Below, piece after piece: positions 45,308 through 56,543 of a stretch of 64,000 bases of DNA. The notes below the pieces were generated by a model. That model was given only the letters and a program-made list of their open reading frames with translations, was not told where the DNA came from and made no database searches. The stretch is taken from positions 137,075,501 to 137,139,500 of the forward strand of contig NC_092343.1 of the NCBI RefSeq assembly GCF_046630445.1. Direction: 5' to 3'. The first letter of the stretch is position 1; each line of letters opens with the position of its first letter. A program made the position numbers and the translations under genes. Source of the DNA: Rutidosis leptorrhynchoides (lineage: Eukaryota; Streptophyta; Magnoliopsida; Asterales; Asteraceae).

Positions 45308-46002
45308 GGGTCTGGCAGCCCGCTGTCCACTTTTTCCAATTTTCGTAAAAAGATCTCTTGCTTCCCGACACTTTTAGACCAAAAGCTTTTCACAACATTT
45401 TATATTAGTTAAAACTTACACGTTCCAATAATAAAATGAGTTTTACGAGACCGGGCCCACATCGGCCGTTTTACGACTTTCGTACAAAATACAAATTTTC
45501 AACCGCATTGTTTTTAACACAAAATAAATACCGAGCATGGCGATTGGGAATATGCTCCCCAATCTTAATCAAATTCAAAAACAAGATCTTCTAAGCAACT
45601 ACGCAAGTCCACTAGCCCCCATTTGTACCCGAACCACCGTCTCCAAGCAAATCTATAAAAAAGTCAACAACGAGAGGGTAAGCTAATGCTTAGTGAGTGA
45701 AAATATACTACATACATATATATGCATAAAATGGACACGTCACACAAATAATCAAATACCGCATACCGGAGCATCCAAGCATAAAGGCAAGCTAATATAA
45801 GCATACCGTACGATCACTAAGCAACAAGCTAAAATACATCAACAAACATAATTTCACCAACGACGATGTGAACAACGCCAAATAGCTACACCCGGAGGGT
45901 TAGCTACATCACAACAATACATCAATATATATAACAATTTATATATAAATGCCCAAGGTTAACCCCTTAACCCAATACCGAAAACCAAATACCACAATGA
46001 AG

Positions 46003-46196
46003 ATTGGCCGAACAACCCAAGCCTTAGTGAATTCGCACAACCCGATATTCACTTCTTCACCAATTCAACAACTGAGGTTGGCCAAACTACCCGAGCCTTA
46101 GTGAATTTGCACAACCCGAGATTCACTACCTCATCAACAAGATGACCGAACAACCCGAGTCATCATGAATCCACACTACCCGAGATTCACTACCCA
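46003..46196. repeat. Tandem repeat in X LTR (B)
   Basis: The same three imperfect units as 751-944. Confidence 0.8.
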
Positions 46197-47291
46197 AAAT
46201 ATTATGCATACGAGCAAACCGATATTCATTTCCCACACCATAACCCACGCCCTCGGGGTTATAACTCCGAATCATAATCCATGTGATATCGTACACATAA
46301 GTGTGCAACTCGCCAACGGTGGTCAACCAAAACGCACAACCGTGCCAATTGGATGTATTACAAGTCCATAAAAATCCACCTATATGTGAAGTGAGCTCTA
46401 TAACCGAGAACCACTTCACCCGACCCGCACCCATCCTACACATACATATACACATAGGATATTAACACTCACCTTGTCGTCTTGATGAATGCTTCCAAGT
46501 AATTCGCAACTCGTCAATGGAAAGTACCTATTCCTTTATCACAATTACAACAACACACTTAGAGTCGATTTACAACCAACTCAATTCGACACTTAGTGCA
46601 AATTCGACCAATTGCACTCATAAACACAAAACGCGTCCAAACTAACCAATAATCACTAATCACAAGCGAACATGGTTCTAATATGCCAATGAACCCAATC
46701 TTAAGTGTTAAACACTTATCAATCTCAAAATCACCCAAAAACCCTAATTTTGACTCAATTCCAAAATTAGTCTTTCAAACACACAAAAAGGGTTCCAATA
46801 CTTCCATAATCAATAAACCTAGTGATTAAACCCAATTACAAGTCCTAATCATAACTAATTTGTTCACCAACCTAAAATCCACCAACAATAACAATAAACC
46901 CGATTACAAGCAACACTAAACTCACTTCATGAGTTTAAATGGGTTTATCAACAATTTAAGTTCAAACCCTAACTTGAATATCAAAATCAAACAATGAAAT
47001 TCGGATTTAGAACTTACCACAACAACCAAAATGAAGCTAATAACGAGTTGAACAACTTTAAATTCCGAGACTTTGATCAATTCAAGCTCCTTCCTCTCCA
47101 AAGCCCCAATTCTCTCACTAGAATTCTCCCTCTCTCTCTAAGATACTTGAGAGTGATGAATGGATGTGAAAATGGTCCAAAAGTGGATCCAAACCAGCTG
47201 ATAAGGCCTGAGATCCGGCCTCAAATGAAAAGACCAAAAAGCCCTTCATTAAACTTAAAATAGAAAAAGGCAGAATTCTGTCGCTGGGCAT

Positions 47292-47329
47292 GTGCGCGGC
47301 GCGCACACCTTATGGTGCGCGGCGCGCAC
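47292..47329. repeat. Paired GC-rich near-palindromes, inner end of X LTR (B)
   Basis: GTGCGCGGCGCGCAC at 47292-47306 and 47315-47329. Confidence 0.9.
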
Positions 47330-47431
47330 CCATGTCTGGGCAGAATCTAAACTTTGTTTAATTACACAATGCTTGCCCACTAAACGTACATCATTTAAAA
47401 CTCTGTGTGCCATAATTATTGGGGTCTTACA

Positions 47432-47868
47432 ACTCTCTCCCACTTAGAATCGATCACGTCCTCGTGATCCTCATCACTTAACCAAATGGACCACACTCCA
47501 TGGTCCTCAAACATAAGTCCCAATTCGACTTTCCTATGCAATTCTTCCCAATGAATCGCTTAACAACTAAATCGTCACCGCAATTTATCAAATCCGCAAA
47601 TCCGAGCATTAAAACTTGCTCAATCCCTCACATCAGGAAAAACTCAATCAATCTCTTACCGAGATATCAATCCCTTAGCGTACCATTACTGAGTACAATG
47701 CTAAAAGCAACCAAGTCTCGACCTAAGGTCAACAACCCAAAATGATGAAGACCGAACCAAACGAATCCTTACGGATAACACCAATCACTAAACACCCGTT
47801 GTAGTGCACAATATGACCAATACGTAACTATCATAACATCACAAGCAATGGCTAAAACTGATAGCGCC
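47432..47868 (-). mobile_element. X element 3' tail and polypurine tract (B)
   Basis: Same content as 2181-2618; the tract here reads CTAAGTGGGAGAGAGT, one base changed from copy A. Confidence 0.7.
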
Positions 47869-49800
47869 CCAACCAAAAATGTTTCTTGAGATCCTTGTAC
47901 ATCTTCCCCGTTCCAGGATGTATTGAGTATCTGGTTTTATGAGCTTCTCTAAGTACCATTTCTCTCATATCTCCAAATTTTGGTACCCAAATCCTTTCAG
48001 CCCTATACCGGGCTCCGTCTTCCCGAATATTAAGATGCTTCTCCGATCCTTTGGGTATTTCATCCTTTAAATTTAACTCTTTTAAAACTCCTTGTTGCGC
48101 CTCCTTTATTTGAGTAGTAAGGTTATTGTGAATCATTATATTCATAGATTTTACTCGAATGGTTTCTCTGTCCTTTCTGCTCAAGGCATCGGCTACCACA
48201 TTTGCCTTCCCCGGGTGGTAACGAATCTCAAAGTCGTAATCATTCAACAATTCAATCCACCTACGCTGCCTCATATTTAGTTGTTTCTGATTAAATATGT
48301 GTTGAAGACTTTTGTGGTCGGTATATATAATACTTTTGACCCCATATAAGTAGTACCTCCAAGTCTTTAATGCAAAAACAACCGCGCCTAATTCCAAATC
48401 ATGCGTCGTATAATTTTGTTCGTGAATCTTCAATTGTCTAGACGCATAAGCAATTACTTTCGTTCGTTACATTAATACACAATCGAGACCTTGCTTTGAG
48501 GCATCACAATATATCACAAAATCATCATTCCCTTCAGGTAATAACAATATAGGTGCCATAGTTAACTTTTTCTTCAATAACTGAAACGCTTTCTCTTGTT
48601 CATCCTTCCATTCAAATTTCTTCCCTTTATGCGTTAATGCAGTCAAGGGTTTTGCTATTCTGGAAAAGTCTTGGATGAACCTTCTGTAGTAACCAGCTAG
48701 TCCTAAAAACTGGCTTATGTGTTTCGGAGTTTTCGGGGTTTCCCACTTTTCAACGGTTTCAATCTTTGCTGGATCCACCTGAATACCTTCTTTGTTCACT
48801 ATGTGACCGAGGAATTGAACTTCTTCCAACCAAAATGCACACTTTGAAAACTTAGCGTACAGTTTTTCTTTCCTCAGCGACTCTAGCACTTTTCTCATAT
48901 ATTCTTCGTGCTCTTGATCATTCTTCGTGTAAATAAGTATGTCATCGATGAAAACAATGACAAACTTGTTAAGATATGGCCCGCACACTCGGTTCATGAG
49001 GTCCATGAACACAGCTGGTGCGTAAGTAAATCCAAATGGCATAACCAAAAACTCGTAATGACCGTAACGTGTCCTAAAAGCAGTCTTTGGAATCTCATCC
49101 TCCTTCACCCACATTTGATGATACCCAAAACGTAAATCAATCTTCGAATAAACAGACGAGCCTTGTAGCTGATCAAATAAGTCGTCGATTCTCAGTAATG
49201 GGTAACGATTCTTGATGTTAAGTTTGTTCAACTCTCTGTAGTCGATACACAACCTGAATGTACCATCTTTCTTCTTGACAAACAAAACAGGAGCTCCCCA
49301 TGGTGATGTGCTTGGTAGAATGAAACCACGCTCTAAAAGTTCTTGTAATTGGCTCTGAAGTTCCTTCATTTCGCTAGTTGCGAGTCTGTATGGAGCACGA
49401 GCTATTGGTGCAGCTCCCGGTACAAGGTCTATTTGAAATTCAACGGATCGGTGTGGAGGTAGTCCCGGTAATTCTTTCGGAAATACATCGGGAAATTCTT
49501 TTGCGACTGGAATATCATTGATGTTCTTTTTTTTCGGAATTAACTTTCTTGATGTGTGCTAGCACAGCATAGCAACCTTTTCTTATTAGTTTTTGTGCCT
49601 TCAGGTTACTAATAAGATTTAACTTTGCGTTGCTCTTTTCTCCGTACACCATTAAGGGTTTTCCTTTTTCTCGTATAATGCGAATTGCATTTTTGTAACA
49701 AACGATCTCTGCCTTCACTTCTTTCAACTAGTCCATACCGATTATCACATCAAAACTCCCTAACTCTACTGGTATCAGGTCAATCTTAAATGTTTCGCTA
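47852..49800 (-). pseudogene. Y element pol: RT, RNase H, start of integrase (B)
   Basis: RT is uninterrupted for 300 codons (48467-49369) from [12 protein letters not shown] through [18 protein letters not shown] and VFIDDILIY to [12 protein letters not shown]. It then hits the same TAA as copy A. RNase H (47852-48433) runs to ADALSRK and the integrase start [14 protein letters not shown] before the X junction. Further defects: TGG to TAG in the protease-RT linker (IGMD stop, about 49729) and a frameshift near 49530. RT catalytic residues are intact, but the integrase core is missing. Confidence 0.9.
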
Positions 49801-49811
49801 ACCAGTTTAAT

Positions 49812-51320
49812 TTATCGATTCAAACATATATTATCTGCTGAAATTAATTTACCATTTGCTAATTCGAGTAAAAATTTACTATCCAAAGTCGTCAATGGGA
49901 AACTTAATTTAGCACAAAATTCTCTACTCATATAGCTTCTATCCGCACCCGAATCAAATAAAACATAAGCAGATTTATCGTCAATAAGAAACATACCCGT
50001 AACAAGCTCCGGGCCTTCATGTGCTTCTGCCGCATTAATATTGAAAACTCTTCCACGGCCCTGCCCATTAGTATTCCCCAGATTCGGGCAATTTCTAATA
50101 ATATGGCCCGGTTTTCCACATTTATAACAAACAACGTTGGTATTACTTGCTCCGACACTATTCGTTTCGACATTACTTGTTCCGGCATTATTTGCTCCCT
50201 TAGTTCTGTTAAACTTTGGTCCGTAGACCTCACACTTTGTCTCGTTATGACCATTTCTTTTACACCTGTTGCAAAATGTCGTGCAAAACCCCTGGTGATT
50301 TTCTTCACACCTATGACATGGCTGTTTTTGGTTTTTGTTGCCGTTGTTGTTATTGAGGTTGTTGTTGGGATTGTTATTTTTGTTGAAACGGTTGTTGTAG
50401 TTGTTGTTGTTGTTGGGATGTTTGTTGTTGTTATTGTTAGGATTGCGGTTATTGTTGCGATTATTATTGCAGTTGTTGGGATAGTTGTTGCGATTGTGGT
50501 GGTAATTGTTATCGTTGTTGTACTAGTGACTCTTGTCACCGTTTTCCTCCCACTTCCTCTTGAGTTGTTTTGTGTTGGCTTCTTCAGCCGCCTGCTCTTT
50601 AATTCTTCCCTCAATCTGATTTATGAGTTTATGAGCCATTCGACTTGCCTTCTGTATAGAAGCGGGCTCGTGTGAACTTACATCTTCTTGAATCCTTACT
50701 GGTAACCCTTTTACAAATGCGTTGATCTTCTCTTCTTCATCTTCGAATGCTCCCAGACACAATAGGCACAACTCTGTGAATCGTCGTTCATATGTGGTAA
50801 CGTCAAACCCTTGTGTTCGTAACTCTCTAAGTTCTGCCTTGAGTTTATTGACTTCGTTTCTAGGACGGTACTGCTCGTTCATCAATTGCTTGAATTCCGA
50901 CCACGGTAGTGCGTAAGCAGCATTTCGTCCTACCTGTTCAAGATAGGTGTTCCACCACGTTAACGCAGTACCTGTGAAGGTATACGTAGCGTACTTAACT
51001 TTGTCCTCTTCAGTACACTTACTTATGGCAAACACCGATTCGACTTTCTCGGTCCACCGTTTCAATCCAATTGGTCCTTCGGTTCCATCAAATTTCAAAG
51101 GTTTGTAGGCAGTGAATTCTTTGTAGGTGCATCCTACACAATTTCTTGAGCCGTTAGCTGCGTTGCTAGATTCAGAATTATTGTTGGTATGTAGCGCAGC
51201 CTGTACTGCGGCTATGTTTGCAGCAAGAAAGATACGAAATTCCTCTTCGCTTATATTCATGGTTTGTCGAGTTGTCGGTGCCATTTCCTTCAAAATAGCC
51301 AACTGAATAGAGTTAATCAT
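49812..51320 (-). pseudogene. Y element gag, zinc knuckle and protease (B)
   Basis: Gag starts at 51320 and is open for 265 codons (YTFTGTALTWWNTYLEQVG, PWSEFKQLMNEQY, YERRFTELCLL). A TAG then interrupts after ENGDKSH (50523), where copy A reads Gln. The Asn-rich tract, knuckle and protease (VLFDSGADRSYMS, about 49940) follow in the same frame until the TAA at 49812, shared with A. Gag here is more complete than in copy A. Confidence 0.9.
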
Positions 51321-51416
51321 ACAGAATATTAAGAGTAGTCAATAGTATTTCGTAGCATAATATGAACTCATTTATAAAAGCTTTTTCTTCATAATAGCGT
51401 TTTATAAGTTTAAATT

Positions 51417-51433
51417 CGGGTACTACCTACCCG
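51417..51433 (-). promoter_or_regulatory. Conserved hairpin motif between Y gag and F-box (B)
   Basis: Minus strand CGGGTAGGTAGTACCCG, identical to copy A (6085-6101). Confidence 0.65.
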
Positions 51434-51607
51434 TTAAGTTCATACTTAGTAGCTAATATACAATTTAACTACTACAATTCCATATGAAAAACTGATTATA
51501 ATAATATATCACATATAAATATTCTTCAAACTTACAACATCGCTATATTACATATAACATGAAATATAGTACACTTTGATACAGGACAGTTTTGAAGATA
51601 AACCTAG

Positions 51608-52327
51608 TTAATACGCAAGTTGTTCAACAAAGGAAATAAAGACACGTAATTCATAAGTCCAGAAACAAGTCATGCATTCTAGTTTTACTAAGACGACTTC
51701 CCATCCTTGGTCTTGTGGAAAATAACCGTTATGACCATTGGCTAGGCAGCGTGTTGTAACGTCATCAAAAGGACGACGGTTTCGTAATGTCCAACAGCCC
51801 CGTAATAATCTAAAAACCTTATTTCTCACCCCAACTACTGAAGCCGTCACTTGTGGAAAAGTTTTATTTAAAAGCTGCAATCCGATGTTCTTTTTCTCAC
51901 TTTGGTAAGAAGCGAACATCACTAACCCGTAAGCATAACATGCTTCATTATGTTGCATGTTAGAAGCTCTTTCTAATTCACGAAATCCTATGTTGGGATA
52001 TGTTGAGTCAAAATAGGTTCTTAACCCGTAGCGTAAAATTGCATTTGGGTTCCCCGCATTTAACGCTTTAAAGAAAACACGGCGTAACTTACGGTCTCCC
52101 CAATGTGATATACCCCACCTATCAAAGGAAAGCCTTTTATAAACTAAGGCATTTCCGGAAAGTCTTTCAAATGTTTGACAAGTTAATTTCGCCATAACTA
52201 AATGTGCTGATGAATTCTGACCGACTCTAGACAAGATTTCCTCAATCATATCCTCTGGTAGGTCTTCTAAAATATTCGGTCGTCTACCCTTAACGTCCAT
52301 TTTGTTTTTATACTGTAAAATAGACAA
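51608..52327 (-). CDS. F-box protein, At2g35280/At1g67623-like, captured in Y retrotransposon (B)
   Basis: 239 residues, no stop or frameshift. F-box LPEDMIEEILSRV at 23-35, Sel1-like middle, Cys-containing end (CMTCFWTYELRVF). By my count it differs from copy A at nine bases, six of them changing a residue (for example Val-67 to Phe, Cys-193 to Arg) and three silent. That ratio does not show purifying selection since the duplication. It lies 207 bases downstream of the acidic ORF and about 290 upstream of gag, all on the same strand. Expression would have to come from the Y LTR transcript (by leaky scanning, reinitiation or splicing) or from its own promoter; nothing in the sequence decides this. 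Confidence 0.85.
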   Translation of the reverse strand: MSILQYKNKMDVKGRRPNILEDLPEDMIEEILSRVGQNSSAHLVMAKLTCQTFERLSGNALVYKRLSFDRWGISHWGDRKLRRVFFKALNAGNPNAILRYGLRTYFDSTYPNIGFRELERASNMQHNEACYAYGLVMFASYQSEKKNIGLQLLNKTFPQVTASVVGVRNKVFRLLRGCWTLRNRRPFDDVTTRCLANGHNGYFPQDQGWEVVLVKLECMTCFWTYELRVFISFVEQLAY

Positions 52328-52437
52328 GGATTAGATTCGTAAAAGATAATTAACAAACAATACAAGAAATTTTTACACAGAACATAAAAGTATAAGCACA
52401 CTACAATACATATAATACACAACATGATTACAACCCT

Positions 52438-52527
52438 TTAATCTGAATCACCGGTTTCTTCTTCTTCGGACTTGGTTCGTTTTCCTAATTTTCTAGGAAT
52501 ATATGATGTTCCTCTAATACGAGCCAT
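52438..52527 (-). other. In-frame 3' extension of the Y acidic ORF (B)
   Basis: After the acidic ORF stop (TAA at 52534) the same frame reads KT and then a 29-residue segment starting MARIRGTSYIPRKLGKRTKS and ending in EEEETGDSD. Copy A has an extra TAA in it. The ancestral protein may therefore have been about 35 residues longer, with a basic then acidic tail. Confidence 0.45.
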
Positions 52528-52533
52528 CGTTTT

Positions 52534-53055
52534 TTATAATGGTTTAGAAAAAACTGGTGGTTTAGAGGTTCCCAGGTCATTGTTACATTTTAGAAAATAC
52601 GGATGTTGTCGATACATATAAAGTTCATCGGGGTTGGAATCGGGTTTCTCTATTTTTATACCTTTTCCCTTATTATTTTCTTTCGCTTTATTAAATTGGG
52701 TCGAGGTAATTTCTATAACATCATCGGAATCCTCATCGGAATCCGATTCACCGAAAAATTGGAAATCTTCCCAATATTTTGCTTCCTCGGCGGAAACACC
52801 ATTGACCATTATTAACTTTGGTCCGTTGGTTGAGGATTTTCTTTTATTTAATCGATTTACTATAGGTATCAATATTTCTTCCTCCGGAACCTCTTCTTCT
52901 TCTGGTTCCTCCTCTTCTGATTCCTCATCTTCTAGTTCCTCTTCTTCCGGTTCCTCCTCTTCCAGTTCCTCCTCCTCCGGTTCCTCTTCCAAAAATATAT
53001 TCGACTCTTCATTATTATTAGGTGAATCAATGGGATTTGTAGTATAGGTAGACAT
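52534..53055 (-). CDS. Glu-rich acidic protein of Y element, unknown function (B)
   Basis: 173 residues; the same as 7202-7741 except for a 6-residue deletion in the N-terminal part (the SQIP segment is missing) and scattered substitutions. It keeps the Glu/Pro tract, the acidic serine cluster (GESDSDEDSDD) and the YMYRQHPYFLKCNND tail. Open in both copies. Low-complexity composition makes homology calls unreliable. Confidence 0.6.
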   Translation of the reverse strand: MSTYTTNPIDSPNNNEESNIFLEEEPEEEELEEEEPEEEELEDEESEEEEPEEEEVPEEEILIPIVNRLNKRKSSTNGPKLIMVNGVSAEEAKYWEDFQFFGESDSDEDSDDVIEITSTQFNKAKENNKGKGIKIEKPDSNPDELYMYRQHPYFLKCNNDLGTSKPPVFSKPL

Positions 53056-53189
53056 CTATCACACAATATCTAACACATTAAGAGATTAATATATCACATA
53101 ATATTTACATGTTAACAATATATAGTTTCCAACAAAAAAATATGTTAAGCAATCATTTTTTTTTTTAAAGAAAAATACGGTCGAAGTCC

Positions 53190-53235
53190 AGACTCACTAA
53201 TGCATCCTAACAAACTCAGTAAGACACACTAATGC
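53190..53235 (-). promoter_or_regulatory. Leader direct repeat downstream of Y primer site (B)
   Basis: Minus strand GCATTAGTGTGTCT (53222-53235) and GCATTAGTGAGTCT (53190-53203). Confidence 0.7.
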
Positions 53236-53260
53236 AATTTTATGGTTCTCTAAGACCAAC

Positions 53261-53273
53261 GCTCGGATACCAA
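53261..53273 (-). promoter_or_regulatory. Y primer-binding site (B)
   Basis: Minus strand TTGGTATCCGAGC, next to the LTR end at 53275; same one-base variant as copy A. Confidence 0.85.
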
Positions 53274-53274
53274 C

Positions 53275-56200
53275 TGAAATGTCCCGTTCATATTGATTAT
53301 AAACGTTCCATATTAATTGATTTTGTCGCGAGGTTTTGACCTCTATATGAGACGTTTTTCAAAGACTGCATTCATTTTTAAAACAACCATAACCTTTATT
53401 TTATCGATAAAGGTTTAAAAAGCATTACGTAGATTATCAAATAATGATAATCTAAAATATACCGTTTACATACGACCATTACATAATGGTTTACAATAAG
53501 AACATATTACATCAAAAATAAGTTTCTTGAATGCAGTTTTTACATAATATCATACAAGCATGGACTCCAAATCTTGTCCTTATTTTAGTATGCAACAACG
53601 GAAGCTCTTAATAATCACATGAGAATAAACATGCTTAAAACGTCAACAAAAATGTTGGTGAGTTATCGGTTTATCCTATATATTATCAAATCATAATAAT
53701 AGACCACAAGATTTCATATTTCATTATACATCCCATACATAGAGATAAAATTCATTCATATGGTGAATACCTGGTAACCGACATTAACAAGATGCATATT
53801 AGAATATCCCCTATCATTCCGGGAAATCCTTCGGACATGATAAAAACGAATTCGAAGTACTAAAGTATCCGGTACTTTGGATGGGGTTCGTTAGGCCCAA
53901 TAGATCTATCTTTAGGATTCACGTCAATTAGTAGATCGGTTTACTAATTCTTAGGTTACCAAGCAAAAGGGGCATATTCGGCTTCGATCATTCACCCATA
54001 TAATGTAGTTTCAATTACTTGTGTCTATTTCGTAAAACATTTATAAAACTGCATGTATTCTCATCCCAAAATATTAGATTTTAAAAGTGGGACTATAACT
54101 CACTTTCACAGATTTTTATTTCGTCGGAAGTAAGACTTGGCCACTGGTCGATTCACGAACCTATAACAAATATGTACATATATATCAAAGTATGTTCAAA
54201 ATATATTTACAACACTTTTAATACATTTTGATGTTTTAATTTATTAAGTCAGCTGTTCTCGTTAGTAACCTACAACTAGTTGTCCAAAGTTAGATGTACA
54301 GAAAAAAATGATATATATTATCTTGAATCAATCCACGACCCAGTGTATACACGTCTCAGGCTAGATCACAACTCAAAGTATATATATTTTTAGAATCAAC
54401 CTCAACCCTGTATAGTTAACTCTCACATTACTGCATATAGAGTGTATATGGTTGTTCCAAATAATATATACACATGGGTCGATATGATATGTCAAAATAT
54501 TTACATACGTGTCTATGGTATCCCAAGATTACATAATATATTAGAATACATATATAATACAATATAAGTTAGCTAGGATATAATTAATATAGATTTGTTA
54601 CCAATTTTTACGTAGCTACAACAAGAAAAAATTATCCAATCTTGTTTTACCCATAACTTCTTCATTTTAAATCCGATTTAAGTGAATCAAATTGCTATGG
54701 TTTCATATTGAACTCTATTTTATGAATCTAAATATAAAAAGTATAGGTTTATAGTCGAAAATATAAGTTACAAGTCATTTTTGTAAAGGTAGTCATTTCA
54801 GTCGAAAGAACGACGTCTAGATGACCATTTTAGAAAACATACTTTCACTTTGAGTTTAACCATGATTTTTGGATATAGTTTCATGTTCATAATAAATATC
54901 ATTTTCCCAGAAGAACAACTTTTAAATCAAAGTTTAACATAGTTTTTAATTAACTAACCCAAAACAGCCTGCGGTGTTACTACGACGGCGTATATCCGGT
55001 TTTACAGTGTTTTTCGTGTTTTCCAGTTTTAAATCATTAAGTTAGCATATCATATAGATATAGAACATGTGTTTATTTGATTTTAAAAGTCAAGTTAGAA
55101 GGATTAACTTTTGTTTGCGAACAAGTTTAGAATTAACTAAACTATGTTCTAGTGATTACATGTTCAAACCTTCGAATAAGATAGCTTTATATATATGAAT
55201 CGAATGATGTTATGGACATCATTACTACCTCAAGTTTTTTGGATAAAGCTACTGGAAATGAGAAAAATGGATCTAGCTTCAAAGGATCTTGGATGGCTTG
55301 AAAGTTCTTGAAATAGAATCATGACACGAAAACAAGTTCAAGTAAGATTTCCACTCGAAATAAGATTGTTATAGTTATAGAAGTTGAATCAAAGTTTGAA
55401 TATGAGTATTACCTTGTATTAGAAAGATATCTTACTGTAAATAAGAAAGATTTCTTGAGGTTGGATGATCACTCTACAAGATTGGAAGTAAGCTTGCAAA
55501 CTTGGAAGTATTCTTGATTTTATGAAACTAGAACTTGTAGAATTTATGAAGAACACTTAGAACTTGAAGATACAACTTGAGAGAGATCAATTAGATGAAT
55601 AAAATTGAAGAATGAAAGTGTTTATAGGTGTTTTTGGTCGTTGGTATATGGATTAGATATAAAGGATATGTAATTTTGTTTTCATGTAAATAAGTCATGA
55701 ATGATTACTCATATTTTTGTAATTTTATGAGATATTTCATACTAGTTGCCAAATGATGGTTCCCACATTTGTTAGGTGACTCACATGGGCTGCTAAGAGC
55801 TGATCATTGGAGTGTATATACCAATAGTACATACATCTAAAAGCTGTGTATTGTACGAGTACGAATACGGGTGCATACGATTAGAATTGTTGATGAAACT
55901 GAACGAGGATGTAATTGTAAGCATTTTTTTAAGTAGAAGTATTTTGATAAGTGTCTTGAAGTCTTTCAAAAGTGTATGAATACATATTAAAACACTACAT
56001 GTATATACATTTTAACTGAGTCGTTAAGTCATCGTTAGTCGTTACATGTAAGTGTTGTTTTGAAACCTTTAGGTTAACGATCTTGTTAAATGTTGTTAAC
56101 CCATTGTTTATTAAATCAAATGAGATATTAAATTATTACATTATCATGATATCATGATGTATTAATATATCTTAATATGATATATATACATTAAATGTCG

Positions 56201-56543
56201 TTACAACGATAATCGTTACATATATGTCTTGTTTCAAAATCATTAAGTTAGTAGTCTTGTTTTTACATATGTAGTTCATTGTTAATATACTTAATGATAT
56301 GTTTACTTATCATAATATCATGTTAACTATATATATGTCCATATATATGTTATCATATAGTTTTTACAAGTTTTAACGTTCGTGAATCACCGGTCAACTT
56401 GGGTGGTCAATTGTCTATATGAAACCTATTTCAATTAATCAAGTCTTAACAAGTTTGATTGCTTAACATGTTGGAAACACTTAATCATGTAAGTATAAAT
56501 TTCATTTAATATATATAAACATGGAAAAGTTCGGGTCACTACA
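53275..56543 (-). mobile_element. Y element 5' LTR (B)
   Basis: 3269 bases, TGTAGTGACCCG at 56543 to GGGACATTTCA at 53275. Same features as 7967-11239: core motif at about 53880-53923, E1-shared module at about 54340-54520, likely TATA at about 55617-55626. No protein gene. Confidence 0.9.

Larger units (their letters stand above)
45195..47431 (-). mobile_element. X element 3' LTR, copy B (complete)
   Basis: 2237 bases; on the plus strand TGTAACGACCCAACCCG ... TTGGGGTCTTACA. Both termini are similar when read outward-in (TGTAACGACCC and TGTAAGACCCC). The polypurine tract lies at its right side, so the element is on the minus strand. It interrupts W integrase. No gene inside. Confidence 0.9.
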
